The notes beneath the pieces are model-generated. The model did not search any database and was not told where the DNA came from. It saw only the letters and a list, made by a program, of their open reading frames with translations. Positions 56,193 to 64,000 of a DNA stretch of 64,000 nucleotides are shown here, in pieces; the stretch's first letter is position 1; each line of letters opens with the position of its first letter. Source of the stretch: Azospirillum brasilense. Lineage in GTDB: Bacteria > Pseudomonadota > Alphaproteobacteria > Rickettsiales > UBA3002. The position numbers and the translations under genes are program-made. The stretch is taken from the NCBI GenBank assembly GCA_003241645.1, contig QFOX01000009.1:1-64000 (forward strand), written 5' to 3'.

Positions 56193-57359
56193 ATGGAACC
56201 TGTTAGCACACTCAAACCGCTTGCGCTATATGTGCACTGGCCCTTCTGCCGGAAAAAATGCCCCTATTGCGATTTCAATTCGCATGTGCGCGACGGCGTG
56301 GACCACGCCGCATGGCGCGACGCATTGCTACGCGAGATGGGCTGTTGGCACGCGCGCATGGCGGGCAGTGGCCACCAGCTCAGCAGTATTTTCTTCGGCG
56401 GCGGCACCCCCAGCCTGATGCAGCCGGAAACGGTCGCTGCCATCATCGAGAAAGCACGCACGCTCTGGCCCGCAAGCCCCGACATCGAGATCACGCTGGA
56501 GGCAAATCCCACCTCGGTCGAAGCGGCGAATTTCGCTGCGCTGGCGCAGGCGGGGGTCAACCGCGTGTCGCTCGGCGTGCAGTCACTGCGCGCGGAGTCG
56601 CTCGCTTTTCTGGGTCGCGAACATTCCGCCCATGAAGCGCTGGATGCGGTGGCGCTGGCCGCCAAACATTTCCCGCGTTATTCGTTCGACCTGATCTATG
56701 CGCTGCCCGGCCAGAGTGAGCAGGCATGGGAGGCGGAACTGCGCGAAGCGCTGCAGCATGCACGCGGCCACCTGTCGCTCTACCAGCTGACCATTGAGCC
56801 CAACACCGCCTTCCACCACCAGTACCATGTGCAGAAAGCGTTCGCCCTGCCCGCGGATGACAACGCCGCCGCGCTGTACGCACGCACGCAGGCCGTGATG
56901 CAGGAGGCTGGCATGCCCGCCTATGAGGTGTCGAACCACGCGGCAGCGGGGCAGGAAAGCCGCCACAACCTTAGCTACTGGCGCAGCGAATGCTACCTTG
57001 GCATTGGGCCCGGCGCGCATGGGCGCGTGGATCTGGGTGCGCAGCGCTACGCGACGCACACGCTGAAATCGCCCGAGCGCTGGCTGGAATCGGTGCAGCG
57101 CATGGGGCATGGGCTGGAAGAAGAAACGCTGCTAAGCGCGGAAGAGCGCAGCGAAGAATACGTGCTGATGGGGTTGCGCCTGCCGCGCGAAGGCATTGAC
57201 CTGAACCGGGTGGACGCGACCACCCGCGCCAGCATGCAACAGGCACTGCCCATGCTGCAGCAGGAAGGCCTTGTGCAGTGCAGCAATTCCCTGCTTCAGG
57301 TCACCCCCAAGGGCGTGCCCGTGCTGAACGCGGTTATCGGGTCGCTGCTGCGCTCGTAA
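56193..57359 (+). CDS. hemW: HemW, heme-trafficking radical SAM protein
   Basis: Radical SAM family protein once called anaerobic coproporphyrinogen oxidase-like, now regarded as a heme chaperone. The 388-residue protein has the cluster motif CRKKCPYCDF with C19, C23 and C26, then FFGGGTPSLM, ITLEANPTSVE, NRVSLGVQSL and DLIYALPGQ. The C-terminal HemN-type domain is present. Its last 26 bp overlap, in opposite direction, the end of the LpoA-like gene. Confidence 0.94.
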   Translation: MEPVSTLKPLALYVHWPFCRKKCPYCDFNSHVRDGVDHAAWRDALLREMGCWHARMAGSGHQLSSIFFGGGTPSLMQPETVAAIIEKARTLWPASPDIEITLEANPTSVEAANFAALAQAGVNRVSLGVQSLRAESLAFLGREHSAHEALDAVALAAKHFPRYSFDLIYALPGQSEQAWEAELREALQHARGHLSLYQLTIEPNTAFHHQYHVQKAFALPADDNAAALYARTQAVMQEAGMPAYEVSNHAAAGQESRHNLSYWRSECYLGIGPGAHGRVDLGAQRYATHTLKSPERWLESVQRMGHGLEEETLLSAEERSEEYVLMGLRLPREGIDLNRVDATTRASMQQALPMLQQEGLVQCSNSLLQVTPKGVPVLNAVIGSLLRS

Positions 57360-58623
57360 AGCCCTGCGGCGCGGCTTCGATGACCACGAGGTTCGCCCCG
57401 TCCACCCGCAACACGGCAAGGCCGCGCTCGACCGTGCCGTTGGCACGCAGGCGGAACACGCCATTCGCCGGGCCGCTATAGCCCGCGCTTTGCGTCAGGT
57501 TCTGGGCGTTGAGCTCACGGTTCGAAGTGGCGAGCGTCACCGCCAGTGCCACCGCATCATACGCCAGGCTGGAGATGCGCTGCGGCGCATAGCCATAGGT
57601 CGCAAGGAAGCGCTGTTCGAACTGCGCGGTGGATTGCGGCGGGCTCGAAGCCAGCCACGCCCCCTGCAGGTTCACGCGGCGCAGCAGGGTGGGCTCGTCC
57701 CAGAAACCGGTGCCCAGCAGCTGCACGTTCTGGCTGGTCACACCACGGCTGGCGAGCGAACGCAGAATGGTGGTAATGGCAGGCCCACCCTCGGGCAGCA
57801 GCAGCGCGTCGAAATTCGGCACCGTGCCTTCGGGCACGAGCTTCTCCAGCGCAGCATCAATGCCCGTGCCTTGCGGCGGGTATTTGGCTTCGGCCACCAG
57901 CACCATGCCGGTTTTCGCCAGCGCTTCGCGCGCGCCTTTCAACACCACCTCGCCGGTCGCACCTTCCGGCACCAGCGCGGCGATGCGGGTCTTACCCTGC
58001 TTCACGGCATAGCCCACCACGCGGGCGGCCTGCTCTTCCGGCAGGAAGCCGAACGTGTACACGCCCGGGCGGCCGAGTGCCGCGTTGTTGGTGAAGCTGA
58101 CCACGCTGATGGATTTTGCCTGTGCCAGCGGCCCGGCGGCTTCGGTGGCGTTGCCGAACAACGGCCCGATGATGAGCTCGGCCCCATCCTCGAGCGCTTC
58201 GTTCATGGCCTGTTGCGCCTGCTCCGGCGTGTCGCCGGTATCCTTCGGCAACAGCTCCACGCGGATATGCTGTTGCGCGGTGGAGAGGCGGGCATATTTG
58301 TCGAACAGGGCGATGGTCGCCGCATCCTGCAGGTTCTTGCCCAGCGCGGCGCTGCGGCCGGTCAGTGGCAGCAGCAGGCCCACGCGCACGGTGCGGGTCG
58401 GCATGGCGCTCGCGCCTGCAGCTTCCGCCTGCGCACCGTCCTGCGGCACGGCGATGATGGAGCCATCGCGCGTCGGCGTCAGGTTCACCGGGCCACGGTT
58501 GGGGGCCGCGTGAATGCCGCGTGGCGGCTGGGGCGCCATGGGTGCGGGTTGCTGGCACGCGGCAAGCAGGCCGAGGGCGATCAGGGCGCCGAGCGTGGGC
58601 ATACGAAAGCGGTGGCACTTCAT
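57334..58623 (-). CDS. LpoA-like lipoprotein with periplasmic-binding-protein fold (PBP activator)
   Basis: A 429-residue lipoprotein: signal ending LLAAC with Cys23, a Pro/Gln-rich stretch, then a type 1 periplasmic-binding domain starting VRVGLLLPLTGRSAALGKNLQDAATIALFD, with LIIGPLFGNATEAAGPLAQ and VVSFTNNAAL. This is the fold of the LpoA C-terminal domain, which activates PBP1A. The N-terminal TPR-like half of enterobacterial LpoA is absent. Divergent from rsmI, with 25 bp between starts, as in enterobacteria. Confidence 0.82.
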   Translation of the reverse strand: MKCHRFRMPTLGALIALGLLAACQQPAPMAPQPPRGIHAAPNRGPVNLTPTRDGSIIAVPQDGAQAEAAGASAMPTRTVRVGLLLPLTGRSAALGKNLQDAATIALFDKYARLSTAQQHIRVELLPKDTGDTPEQAQQAMNEALEDGAELIIGPLFGNATEAAGPLAQAKSISVVSFTNNAALGRPGVYTFGFLPEEQAARVVGYAVKQGKTRIAALVPEGATGEVVLKGAREALAKTGMVLVAEAKYPPQGTGIDAALEKLVPEGTVPNFDALLLPEGGPAITTILRSLASRGVTSQNVQLLGTGFWDEPTLLRRVNLQGAWLASSPPQSTAQFEQRFLATYGYAPQRISSLAYDAVALAVTLATSNRELNAQNLTQSAGYSGPANGVFRLRANGTVERGLAVLRVDGANLVVIEAAPQGFTSAAATR

Positions 58624-58648
58624 GGGAAGCCTCATTATGGTGTGCATC

Positions 58649-59533
58649 ATGGCTCCGGCTCATAGCAACAAACATATCAAAAGCCAAGAATCCTTGCAGG
58701 CGGGGGGCGCGGGCGAGCTGTTCGTGGTCGCCACCCCCATCGGCAATCTGGGCGATATCACCCTGCGCGCGCTGGAAACCCTCAAATCAGTCGATGCGAT
58801 CGCTTGCGAGGATACCCGCACCAGCGCGGCGTTGCTGTCGCATTACGGCATCAGCACGCGCACGCTTTCCTACCACGACCATAACGAAGCCAGCATGACG
58901 CCGAAGCTGGTGGAACAATTGCAGCAGGGCATGAAACTCGCGCTTGTTTCCGATGCGGGCACCCCGCTGGTGTCCGACCCCGGGGCGCGGCTGGTCGCGG
59001 CGGCGGCACAGGCCGGCATCCGCGTGACGCCGCTGCCCGGCGCCAGCGCGTTGCTTGCGGGCCTGACCATGGCCGCCCTGCCGACGGATGCGTTCTATTT
59101 CGGCGGGTTCCTGCCGCAAAAGAAACAGGCACTGGCCGAGGCATTGCTGGCGCTGAAGACCCTGCCCGCCACGCTGGCCTTCTACGAAGCGCCGCACCGG
59201 CTGGTGGATACGCTGCAGGCGCTGCATGCGCATCTCGGTGACCGAAGCGCCGCGGTGGCGCGCGAGATCACCAAACTGTACGAGGAATGCCCGCGCGGCA
59301 CGCTCTTGCAATTGCTGGCACACTTCACGGCGCACCCGCCCCGCGGCGAATGCGTGGTGCTGGTGCAAGGAATGCAGGCGCAGGACGCCATGGATGATGC
59401 CGCCATCGACCACGCATTGACCGAGGCGATGGCGCGGCTGTCGCTGAAGGAAGCGGTGGCCGAAGTGACCGCCGTGAGCGGCCGCCCCAAGCGCGACATC
59501 TACCAACGCGCGCTTAGCCTTGCAGGCAAGTGA
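58649..59533 (+). CDS. rsmI: 16S rRNA (cytidine-1402-2'-O)-methyltransferase
   Basis: Methylates the ribose of C1402 in 16S rRNA. The 294-residue protein has ELFVVATPIGNLGDITLRALETL, ACEDTRTSAALLSHYGI, ALVSDAGTPLVSDPG and PLPGASALLAGL, typical of the RsmI tetrapyrrole-methylase-like fold. ATG 58649 is chosen among several close in-frame ATGs; ATG 58637 is an alternative. Its TGA overlaps the yraN ATG (TGATG). Confidence 0.95.
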   Translation: MAPAHSNKHIKSQESLQAGGAGELFVVATPIGNLGDITLRALETLKSVDAIACEDTRTSAALLSHYGISTRTLSYHDHNEASMTPKLVEQLQQGMKLALVSDAGTPLVSDPGARLVAAAAQAGIRVTPLPGASALLAGLTMAALPTDAFYFGGFLPQKKQALAEALLALKTLPATLAFYEAPHRLVDTLQALHAHLGDRSAAVAREITKLYEECPRGTLLQLLAHFTAHPPRGECVVLVQGMQAQDAMDDAAIDHALTEAMARLSLKEAVAEVTAVSGRPKRDIYQRALSLAGK

Positions 59534-59904
59534 TGGACCGCCGCCGCCAGCGCCAGCAGCGCGAACGCGCAGGCCAGCGCGCCGAGATGCTGGCCGCATG
59601 GTGGCTTCAGGCCAAGGGCTACCGCGTGCTGGCACGGCGCTACAAAACCCCCGTCGGTGAGATCGACCTGGTGGTCAAACGCGGTGGGCAGCTTGCGTTC
59701 GTGGAGGTGAAACTGCGCCGCCATGCGCGCGACGCGGCCGAAGCCGTGCATATCCGTAACCAGCAACGTGTGGTGCGCGCAGCACAATGGTGGCTGCAGC
59801 ATCACCCGGAATATGCAAGCAGCACGGTAAGGTTCGACGCGTGCCTTCTTGCATGGTACCGCTGGCCGAACCATATACCCCACGCATTTTCTGCGTCGCA
59901 CTGA
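59533..59904 (+). CDS. yraN: YraN/UPF0102 endonuclease-like protein
   Basis: A 123-residue member of the UPF0102 family with the nuclease-like core: GYRVLARRYKTPVGEIDLVVKRGGQLAFVEVKLR, where GEIDLV and VEVK carry the PD-(D/E)XK residues. Function in the cell is poorly known. It sits between rsmI and the BON lipoprotein, the same order as in enterobacteria apart from diaA. Confidence 0.92.
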   Translation: MDRRRQRQQRERAGQRAEMLAAWWLQAKGYRVLARRYKTPVGEIDLVVKRGGQLAFVEVKLRRHARDAAEAVHIRNQQRVVRAAQWWLQHHPEYASSTVRFDACLLAWYRWPNHIPHAFSASH

Positions 59905-59921
59905 ATCACTACGGAGCTGTT

Positions 59922-60713
59922 ATGAAACCCGCGAAGCTCTTGCTTGCCCTTTCCCCCATGCTGCTCACCGGCTGCGTTGCCGCCGCGGTGGGGGCCGGCA
60001 CCGAAGCGGGCGTGTCGCTTGCTGAAGAGCGCTCCGTCGGCCGCAAGGTGGATGACATCACGATCTATACCGACATCAACCGCCTGTTCATCAAGGAAGG
60101 CACGAACGAGCTGTTCGCCGACGTGACCATCGACGTGCGGCATGCCCGCGTGCTGCTCACCGGTAACGTGAAGAGCGACGGTGCCGCCCAGCGTGCGGTC
60201 GAGCTGGCGTGGAAAGCCCGCGGCGTGGAAGAGGTCATCAACGAACTGGTGGTGGGCACCAACGCCAGCTGGGGCGACGCCGCGCAGGATGCCGTGGTGA
60301 AGAAGAATCTCGAAGCGCGCCTGCTGGTGACCAAGCATGTATGGGTCATCAACTACTCGATCAACGTGGTCAACGGCACCACCTACCTGCTGGGCCGCGT
60401 GGCCGATCAGGCCGAGCTGAACCGCGTACTGAACGTCACGCGCACCACCCGCGGCGTGAAGCGCGTGGTGAACTACCTGCAGATCCGCCCGCAGGATGAT
60501 GCGGCCGTGCCCGCCAACACCGGCAGCTACGCCACCCCGTCTTCCAGCAGCAGCTACTCGGCCCCGGCCAGCAGCGCCAGCAGCTACAGCGCCCCCGCAG
60601 CTGCGCCCGCGCCAGTAGCCAGCCCCGCCCCCATCAGCAGCGGCGGCATGGGTAGCGACGGCTACGCCGCGCCGGAACTCATCCAGTCCAGCCCGCTGCC
60701 GGCAGCACAGTAA
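59922..60713 (+). CDS. BON-domain outer-membrane lipoprotein (DolP/YraP-like)
   Basis: A 263-residue lipoprotein with LLTGC (Cys18) and two BON domains, about 45-115 and 120-195: NELFADVTIDVRHARVLLTGNVKSD and NYSINVVNGTTYLLGRVADQAELNRVL. The tail (from about 200) is a Ser/Ala/Pro/Tyr-rich low-complexity segment that the Escherichia coli protein lacks. DolP binds anionic lipid and helps outer-membrane integrity. Its TAA overlaps the gshB start (TAATG). Confidence 0.9.
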   Translation: MKPAKLLLALSPMLLTGCVAAAVGAGTEAGVSLAEERSVGRKVDDITIYTDINRLFIKEGTNELFADVTIDVRHARVLLTGNVKSDGAAQRAVELAWKARGVEEVINELVVGTNASWGDAAQDAVVKKNLEARLLVTKHVWVINYSINVVNGTTYLLGRVADQAELNRVLNVTRTTRGVKRVVNYLQIRPQDDAAVPANTGSYATPSSSSSYSAPASSASSYSAPAAAPAPVASPAPISSGGMGSDGYAAPELIQSSPLPAAQ

Positions 60714-61633
60714 TGAAGGTCGCCTTCCAGATGGACCATCCATCGCGGCTGAACCTGCCGATGGATACGACCATCATGCTTATCGAAGAAGCGCAGAAGC
60801 GCGGCATGCAATGTTACATGTACGAGCCGCACCAGCTCAGCTGGCGCGCAGGCGTTGCGCTGGCACGCATGCAGCCGCTGCAACTGGCCTACGAGGACGG
60901 GCAGCTGCGCTGCACGCTGGGTGAGGCGAGCCTGCAACCGCTGGCCAGCATGCATGCGGTGTGGATGCGGCAGGACCCGCCCTTCGACATGCACTACATC
61001 ACCGCCACGCATTTGCTGGAGCATGCGGGCACGCGCGTGTTCAACGACCCCGTCGGCGTGCGCAACGCGCCGGAGAAACTCGCCGCCCTGCATTTGCAGG
61101 ATTGCATGCCCCCCACGCTGGTGAGCAACGACGTGGACATGGTGCATGATTTTGCCGCGCAGCATGGGCAGGTCGTGGCCAAGCCGCTGCACGGCTATGG
61201 CGGGCGCAGCGTGTATAAATTCCGCGCGGGCGACGCCAACATCGACACGCTGCTGGAGCAGAACCGCGAAGCCGGTGGGCAGGCGCTGATGTGGCAGGCC
61301 TTCCTGCCCGAGGTCGCCACCGGCGACGTGCGCATCCTGCTGGTGGAGGGCGAGATCGCCGCCATTTTCCAGCGCGAGCCGCAGGGCGAATCCATCCGTG
61401 CGAACATGCGCGTCGGCGGCATCGCCAAACCCATCGAGGTGAATGACCGCCACCGCGCCATCTGCGCGCGCATTGCCCCCATGCTGAAAGCGCAGGGCTT
61501 AATGCTGGTAGGGCTTGATATGATCGGCGACTACCTGACCGAGATCAACGTGACGTCACCCACCGGGCTACGTGCGGCGCAGCAGCTTTATGGCCTCAAC
61601 ATTGCGGCCGACATCTGGGATCGGATCGGCTGA
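60713..61633 (+). CDS. gshB: Glutathione synthetase
   Basis: ATP-grasp ligase that adds Gly to gamma-glutamylcysteine. The 306-residue protein has the N-terminal MKVAFQMDHPSRLNLPMDTTIMLI, the MRQDPPFDMHYI block, ATP-site VVAKPLHGYGGRSVYKF and the Mg-site ending DYLTEINVTSPTGL. Standard length. It ends the rsmI-yraN-BON-gshB unit. Confidence 0.95.
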   Translation: MKVAFQMDHPSRLNLPMDTTIMLIEEAQKRGMQCYMYEPHQLSWRAGVALARMQPLQLAYEDGQLRCTLGEASLQPLASMHAVWMRQDPPFDMHYITATHLLEHAGTRVFNDPVGVRNAPEKLAALHLQDCMPPTLVSNDVDMVHDFAAQHGQVVAKPLHGYGGRSVYKFRAGDANIDTLLEQNREAGGQALMWQAFLPEVATGDVRILLVEGEIAAIFQREPQGESIRANMRVGGIAKPIEVNDRHRAICARIAPMLKAQGLMLVGLDMIGDYLTEINVTSPTGLRAAQQLYGLNIAADIWDRIG

Positions 61634-61712
61634 TTCCATGCCGCGCTGCACAAGCTTTTTTTCTTTCACTTTCATGCGGGCTGGCTAAACAGGCTGCAGG
61701 AGAACATGCATC

Positions 61713-64000
61713 ATGAACGCGAAATCCACCACGGCTTATTCCACCCTGCACCAATCGCTGATCGATGCCATCCTCGGCACCGCAAAAGCGAAGAAGCTCA
61801 GCGCTTCGCAACGGGGGTTCGCCCAGCAGTTCTATGCCCTCACCACCGTGAGCGACCTTGAAGAGATCGAGCCCGCTTCGGCCGCGAACATCGCCATCAA
61901 TTACGAAGCCTTTGCCAGCGTGCGCAAAGCCGGTGCGCCGAAGCTTTCGGTCACCGTTGGCAAATCGCCGTTCAGCGGGCGGCTGCGCACGGTCATCATG
62001 GCCGTGAACGACGACATGCCCTTCCTGGTGGATTCGCTCTCGGGCCTGATCAACGCGCAGGGCCTGACCATCTACCGCGTGCTGCACCCCATCCTTGCCG
62101 TGAAGCGCGATGCTAAAGGCAAGCTCACCGGCTTCGAGCGCCCCGACACCGCGCCCGCCAGCTGGGCGCGCGAATCGATGATCTACATCGAATGCTCGCC
62201 ACTGCCGGTGAACCTGACGCCGGATGACCTGATGGAGCATATGCAGAGCGCGTTCCAGCACGTGGCCTACGCCGTGGCCGACTGGAAGCCCATGCAGGCG
62301 CGCATGCAGCATTTGATCGGCGACTATGCCAGCGCCAGCAAAGGCAACAGCGCCGCCGACACGCGTGAGATCCACGACCTGCTCAGCTGGCTGGCCAGCA
62401 ACCATTTCATCTTCCTCGGCCTTGCCGAATACGCACCGGACAGCAAAGGCACGCTGACACAGAAAAAAGGTGGCGCGCTGGGCGTCTATCGCCTGCCTGC
62501 CGAGCAGGACGATGCCATTGAATACGCCAACACCCCCACCACGACGGATGCGATCAGCGTGCTGAAAGCCTCGCAGCTGAGCCGCGTGCACCGCCGCGTG
62601 CCAATGGATTACATCGTGCTCAAACGCACCGACAGCAAAGGCAAACCTGCCGGGGAAACCCGCATCCTCGGCCTTTTCACCTCGACCGTTTACTACCGCG
62701 AGACCGACCAGATCCCGTTCATTCGCCGCAAGGCCGCCCGCGTCATGGCGCGTGCCGGGTTCAGCCCCAGCAGCCATTCCGGCAAAGCGCTGAAGACCAC
62801 GCTGGAATTCCTGCCCCGCGACGAACTGTTCCAGATGGACGAGGAATCGCTGTTCCGCATGGCGATGCGCATCGTGTCGCTGGAAGCCAAGCCGCAGGTG
62901 CGCATCTTCATTCGCCGCGACGCGTTCGAACGCTTCATCAGCGCCATGGTCTATGTGCCGCGCGAGCAATTCTCCACCGCCGTGCGCGAAGAGATCGTGC
63001 GCGTGCTGGAAACCACGTATGCGGGCAAGTTCACCGCCTTCTACACGCAGGTGACCGATTCGCCGCTGGCGCGCGTGACCATTCAAATTGAAACCACCCC
63101 CGGTGCCATTCCGCAGGTGGACGAGGACGCGCTGGAGCTCAAGATCATCGCGCTGGCCAGCCGCTGGAGCGACGCACTGCGCGACGCCATCATCCACCGC
63201 CTTGGCCACGATCAGGGCGAACAGCTGGCGCAGTCCTACGCGAACGCGTTCCCGCCCGCCTACATCAACACGCACAGCGCGCAGGCCGCCGCGTTCGATA
63301 TTCGCCGCGTGCAGGAATGCGCCACCGGCGACGGGCTGGCGCTGGAGCTGTTCCGCGCCAAGGGCGACGCGGCCGACCAGCTGCACCTGAAATGCTACTC
63401 GCGCGATCTGAAGCTTGAGCTGTCGAACATCATTCCGCTGCTCGAAAACATGGGCTGCACCGTGGTGGATGCGACGCCCTACATCGTCACCCCGCTGGCA
63501 CCGCTGCCGCCGGTGCTGCTGCGCGACTTTACGCTGCGCGTGCCCAGCGCCGTGGAGATGGATATCGACGCGGCCAAAGCCCGCATCGAAGACGCGATCG
63601 AGCGCATCTGGCGTGCGCAGACCGATAACGACACGCTGAACACCCTTATCTTCTCGGCCGGGCTTTCCGCGCGCGACGTGGAGATCCTGCGTGCCTATAG
63701 CCGCTACCTGCAGCAGCTGAACTTCCCCTACAGCCAGCCCTTCATTGCGCAGGCACTGGGCCAGCATGCCAGCATCGCACGCCAGCTGGTGCAGCTGTTC
63801 CATGCGCGCTTCAACCCCGCCACCAAGAAGCGCGACGAGCTGCAGCAATCGCTGAAGAACGACATTGAAACCGCGCTGGAGGCGGTGACCAACCTTGCCG
63901 AAGACCGCGTGATCCGCCGCATGCTGGCGCTCATGTTCGCCAGCCTGCGCACCAACTTCTACCAGACCGACGCGGCGGGTAACGCCAAGCCGTACCTCTC
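61713..64000 (+). CDS. gdhB: Large NAD-dependent glutamate dehydrogenase (GDH180 type), 5' part
   Basis: The open frame runs past the window end with at least 762 codons and no stop. The N-terminal ACT-like segment has MPFLVDSLSGLINAQGLTIYRVLHPILAV, later WLASNHFIFLGLAEY, MDYIVLKR and FTSTVYYRETDQIPFIRRKA, characteristic of the 1600-residue NAD-glutamate dehydrogenases found in alphaproteobacteria and pseudomonads. It deaminates glutamate to 2-oxoglutarate. The ATG at 61713 has AGGAG ten bases upstream. The catalytic domain lies beyond the window. Confidence 0.93.
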   Translation, partial: MNAKSTTAYSTLHQSLIDAILGTAKAKKLSASQRGFAQQFYALTTVSDLEEIEPASAANIAINYEAFASVRKAGAPKLSVTVGKSPFSGRLRTVIMAVNDDMPFLVDSLSGLINAQGLTIYRVLHPILAVKRDAKGKLTGFERPDTAPASWARESMIYIECSPLPVNLTPDDLMEHMQSAFQHVAYAVADWKPMQARMQHLIGDYASASKGNSAADTREIHDLLSWLASNHFIFLGLAEYAPDSKGTLTQKKGGALGVYRLPAEQDDAIEYANTPTTTDAISVLKASQLSRVHRRVPMDYIVLKRTDSKGKPAGETRILGLFTSTVYYRETDQIPFIRRKAARVMARAGFSPSSHSGKALKTTLEFLPRDELFQMDEESLFRMAMRIVSLEAKPQVRIFIRRDAFERFISAMVYVPREQFSTAVREEIVRVLETTYAGKFTAFYTQVTDSPLARVTIQIETTPGAIPQVDEDALELKIIALASRWSDALRDAIIHRLGHDQGEQLAQSYANAFPPAYINTHSAQAAAFDIRRVQECATGDGLALELFRAKGDAADQLHLKCYSRDLKLELSNIIPLLENMGCTVVDATPYIVTPLAPLPPVLLRDFTLRVPSAVEMDIDAAKARIEDAIERIWRAQTDNDTLNTLIFSAGLSARDVEILRAYSRYLQQLNFPYSQPFIAQALGQHASIARQLVQLFHARFNPATKKRDELQQSLKNDIETALEAVTNLAEDRVIRRMLALMFASLRTNFYQTDAAGNAKPYL

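Noticed and set aside
61634..61712. Terminator between gshB and the glutamate dehydrogenase gene, suggested by a run of seven T
   Set aside because: No stable GC-rich stem precedes the T-run.
61596..63848. 750-codon open frame antisense to the glutamate dehydrogenase gene
   Set aside because: The plus-strand frame matches the large NAD-glutamate dehydrogenase family. Absence of stops on the other strand follows from GC-rich codon use.

Overview
The window is about 64 kb of dense, high-GC bacterial DNA that I read as an alphaproteobacterial chromosome of unknown genus. The best evidence is a two-piece (circularly permuted) tmRNA gene and an alpha-type SspB, together with a large NAD-dependent glutamate dehydrogenase and alphaproteobacterial-looking ThyX, HflKC and LeuA. 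Purine, leucine, isoleucine/valine, serine, folate and glutathione enzymes point to a free-living or facultative lifestyle rather than a reduced obligate symbiont. There are no tRNA or rRNA genes, no CRISPR array, and no phage or insertion-sequence transposase.

Layout. 0-3.4 kb: purM-purN followed by two pseudopilin-like genes and a bidirectional terminator. 3.4-7.3 kb: ndk, an OmpA-type lipoprotein with a degenerate CobD-like membrane protein, and an unknown gene. 7.3-12.3 kb: two tandem copies of a TadE-TadE-TadG(vWA) module on the minus strand. 12.3-18 kb: the shape operon mreB-mreC-mreD-mrdA-rodA (minus). 18-26.1 kb: an HD-domain protein, leuA, a ferritin-like protein, ilvC, a fatty acid hydroxylase, ilvH, a small membrane protein and ilvB. 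26-36 kb: an unknown 690-residue protein, miaA and serB with abutting start codons, degP, hflC, hflK, a cysteine-free Mrp and thyX. 36-41 kb: an unknown 786-residue protein, a repeat-rich gap, the split tmRNA gene, sspB, tadA and two small unknown genes. 41-51 kb: ettA, two divergent glutamine-synthetase-fold paralogues separated by a pseudopilin gene, mlaC, mlaA, metF and three more pseudopilin genes. 51-64 kb: motB, motA, a PuuD-like amidotransferase, rluB, rsmD, an unknown gene, hemW, an LpoA-like lipoprotein, rsmI, yraN, a BON lipoprotein, gshB and the start of the large glutamate dehydrogenase, which runs off the window.

Themes. Envelope work dominates: cell shape (MreBCD/PBP2/RodA), lipid traffic (MlaA/MlaC), a PBP-activator/BON lipoprotein cluster with the same gene order as enterobacterial lpoA-rsmI-yraN-dolP, and six pseudopilin-like proteins that share an unusual Ala(-1) cleavage site and an EF-hand-like Asp/Asn-Gly loop. 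Protein quality control is the second theme: DegP, HflKC, and an ssrA-sspB locus in which the tmRNA and the adaptor that hands its products to ClpXP are adjacent. The predicted tmRNA tag carries the ANDN motif twice. Intergenic gaps hold several families of short structured repeats. One family has covarying hairpin stems and also occupies the spacer of the permuted tmRNA gene; another has been read into the C-terminus of rluB.
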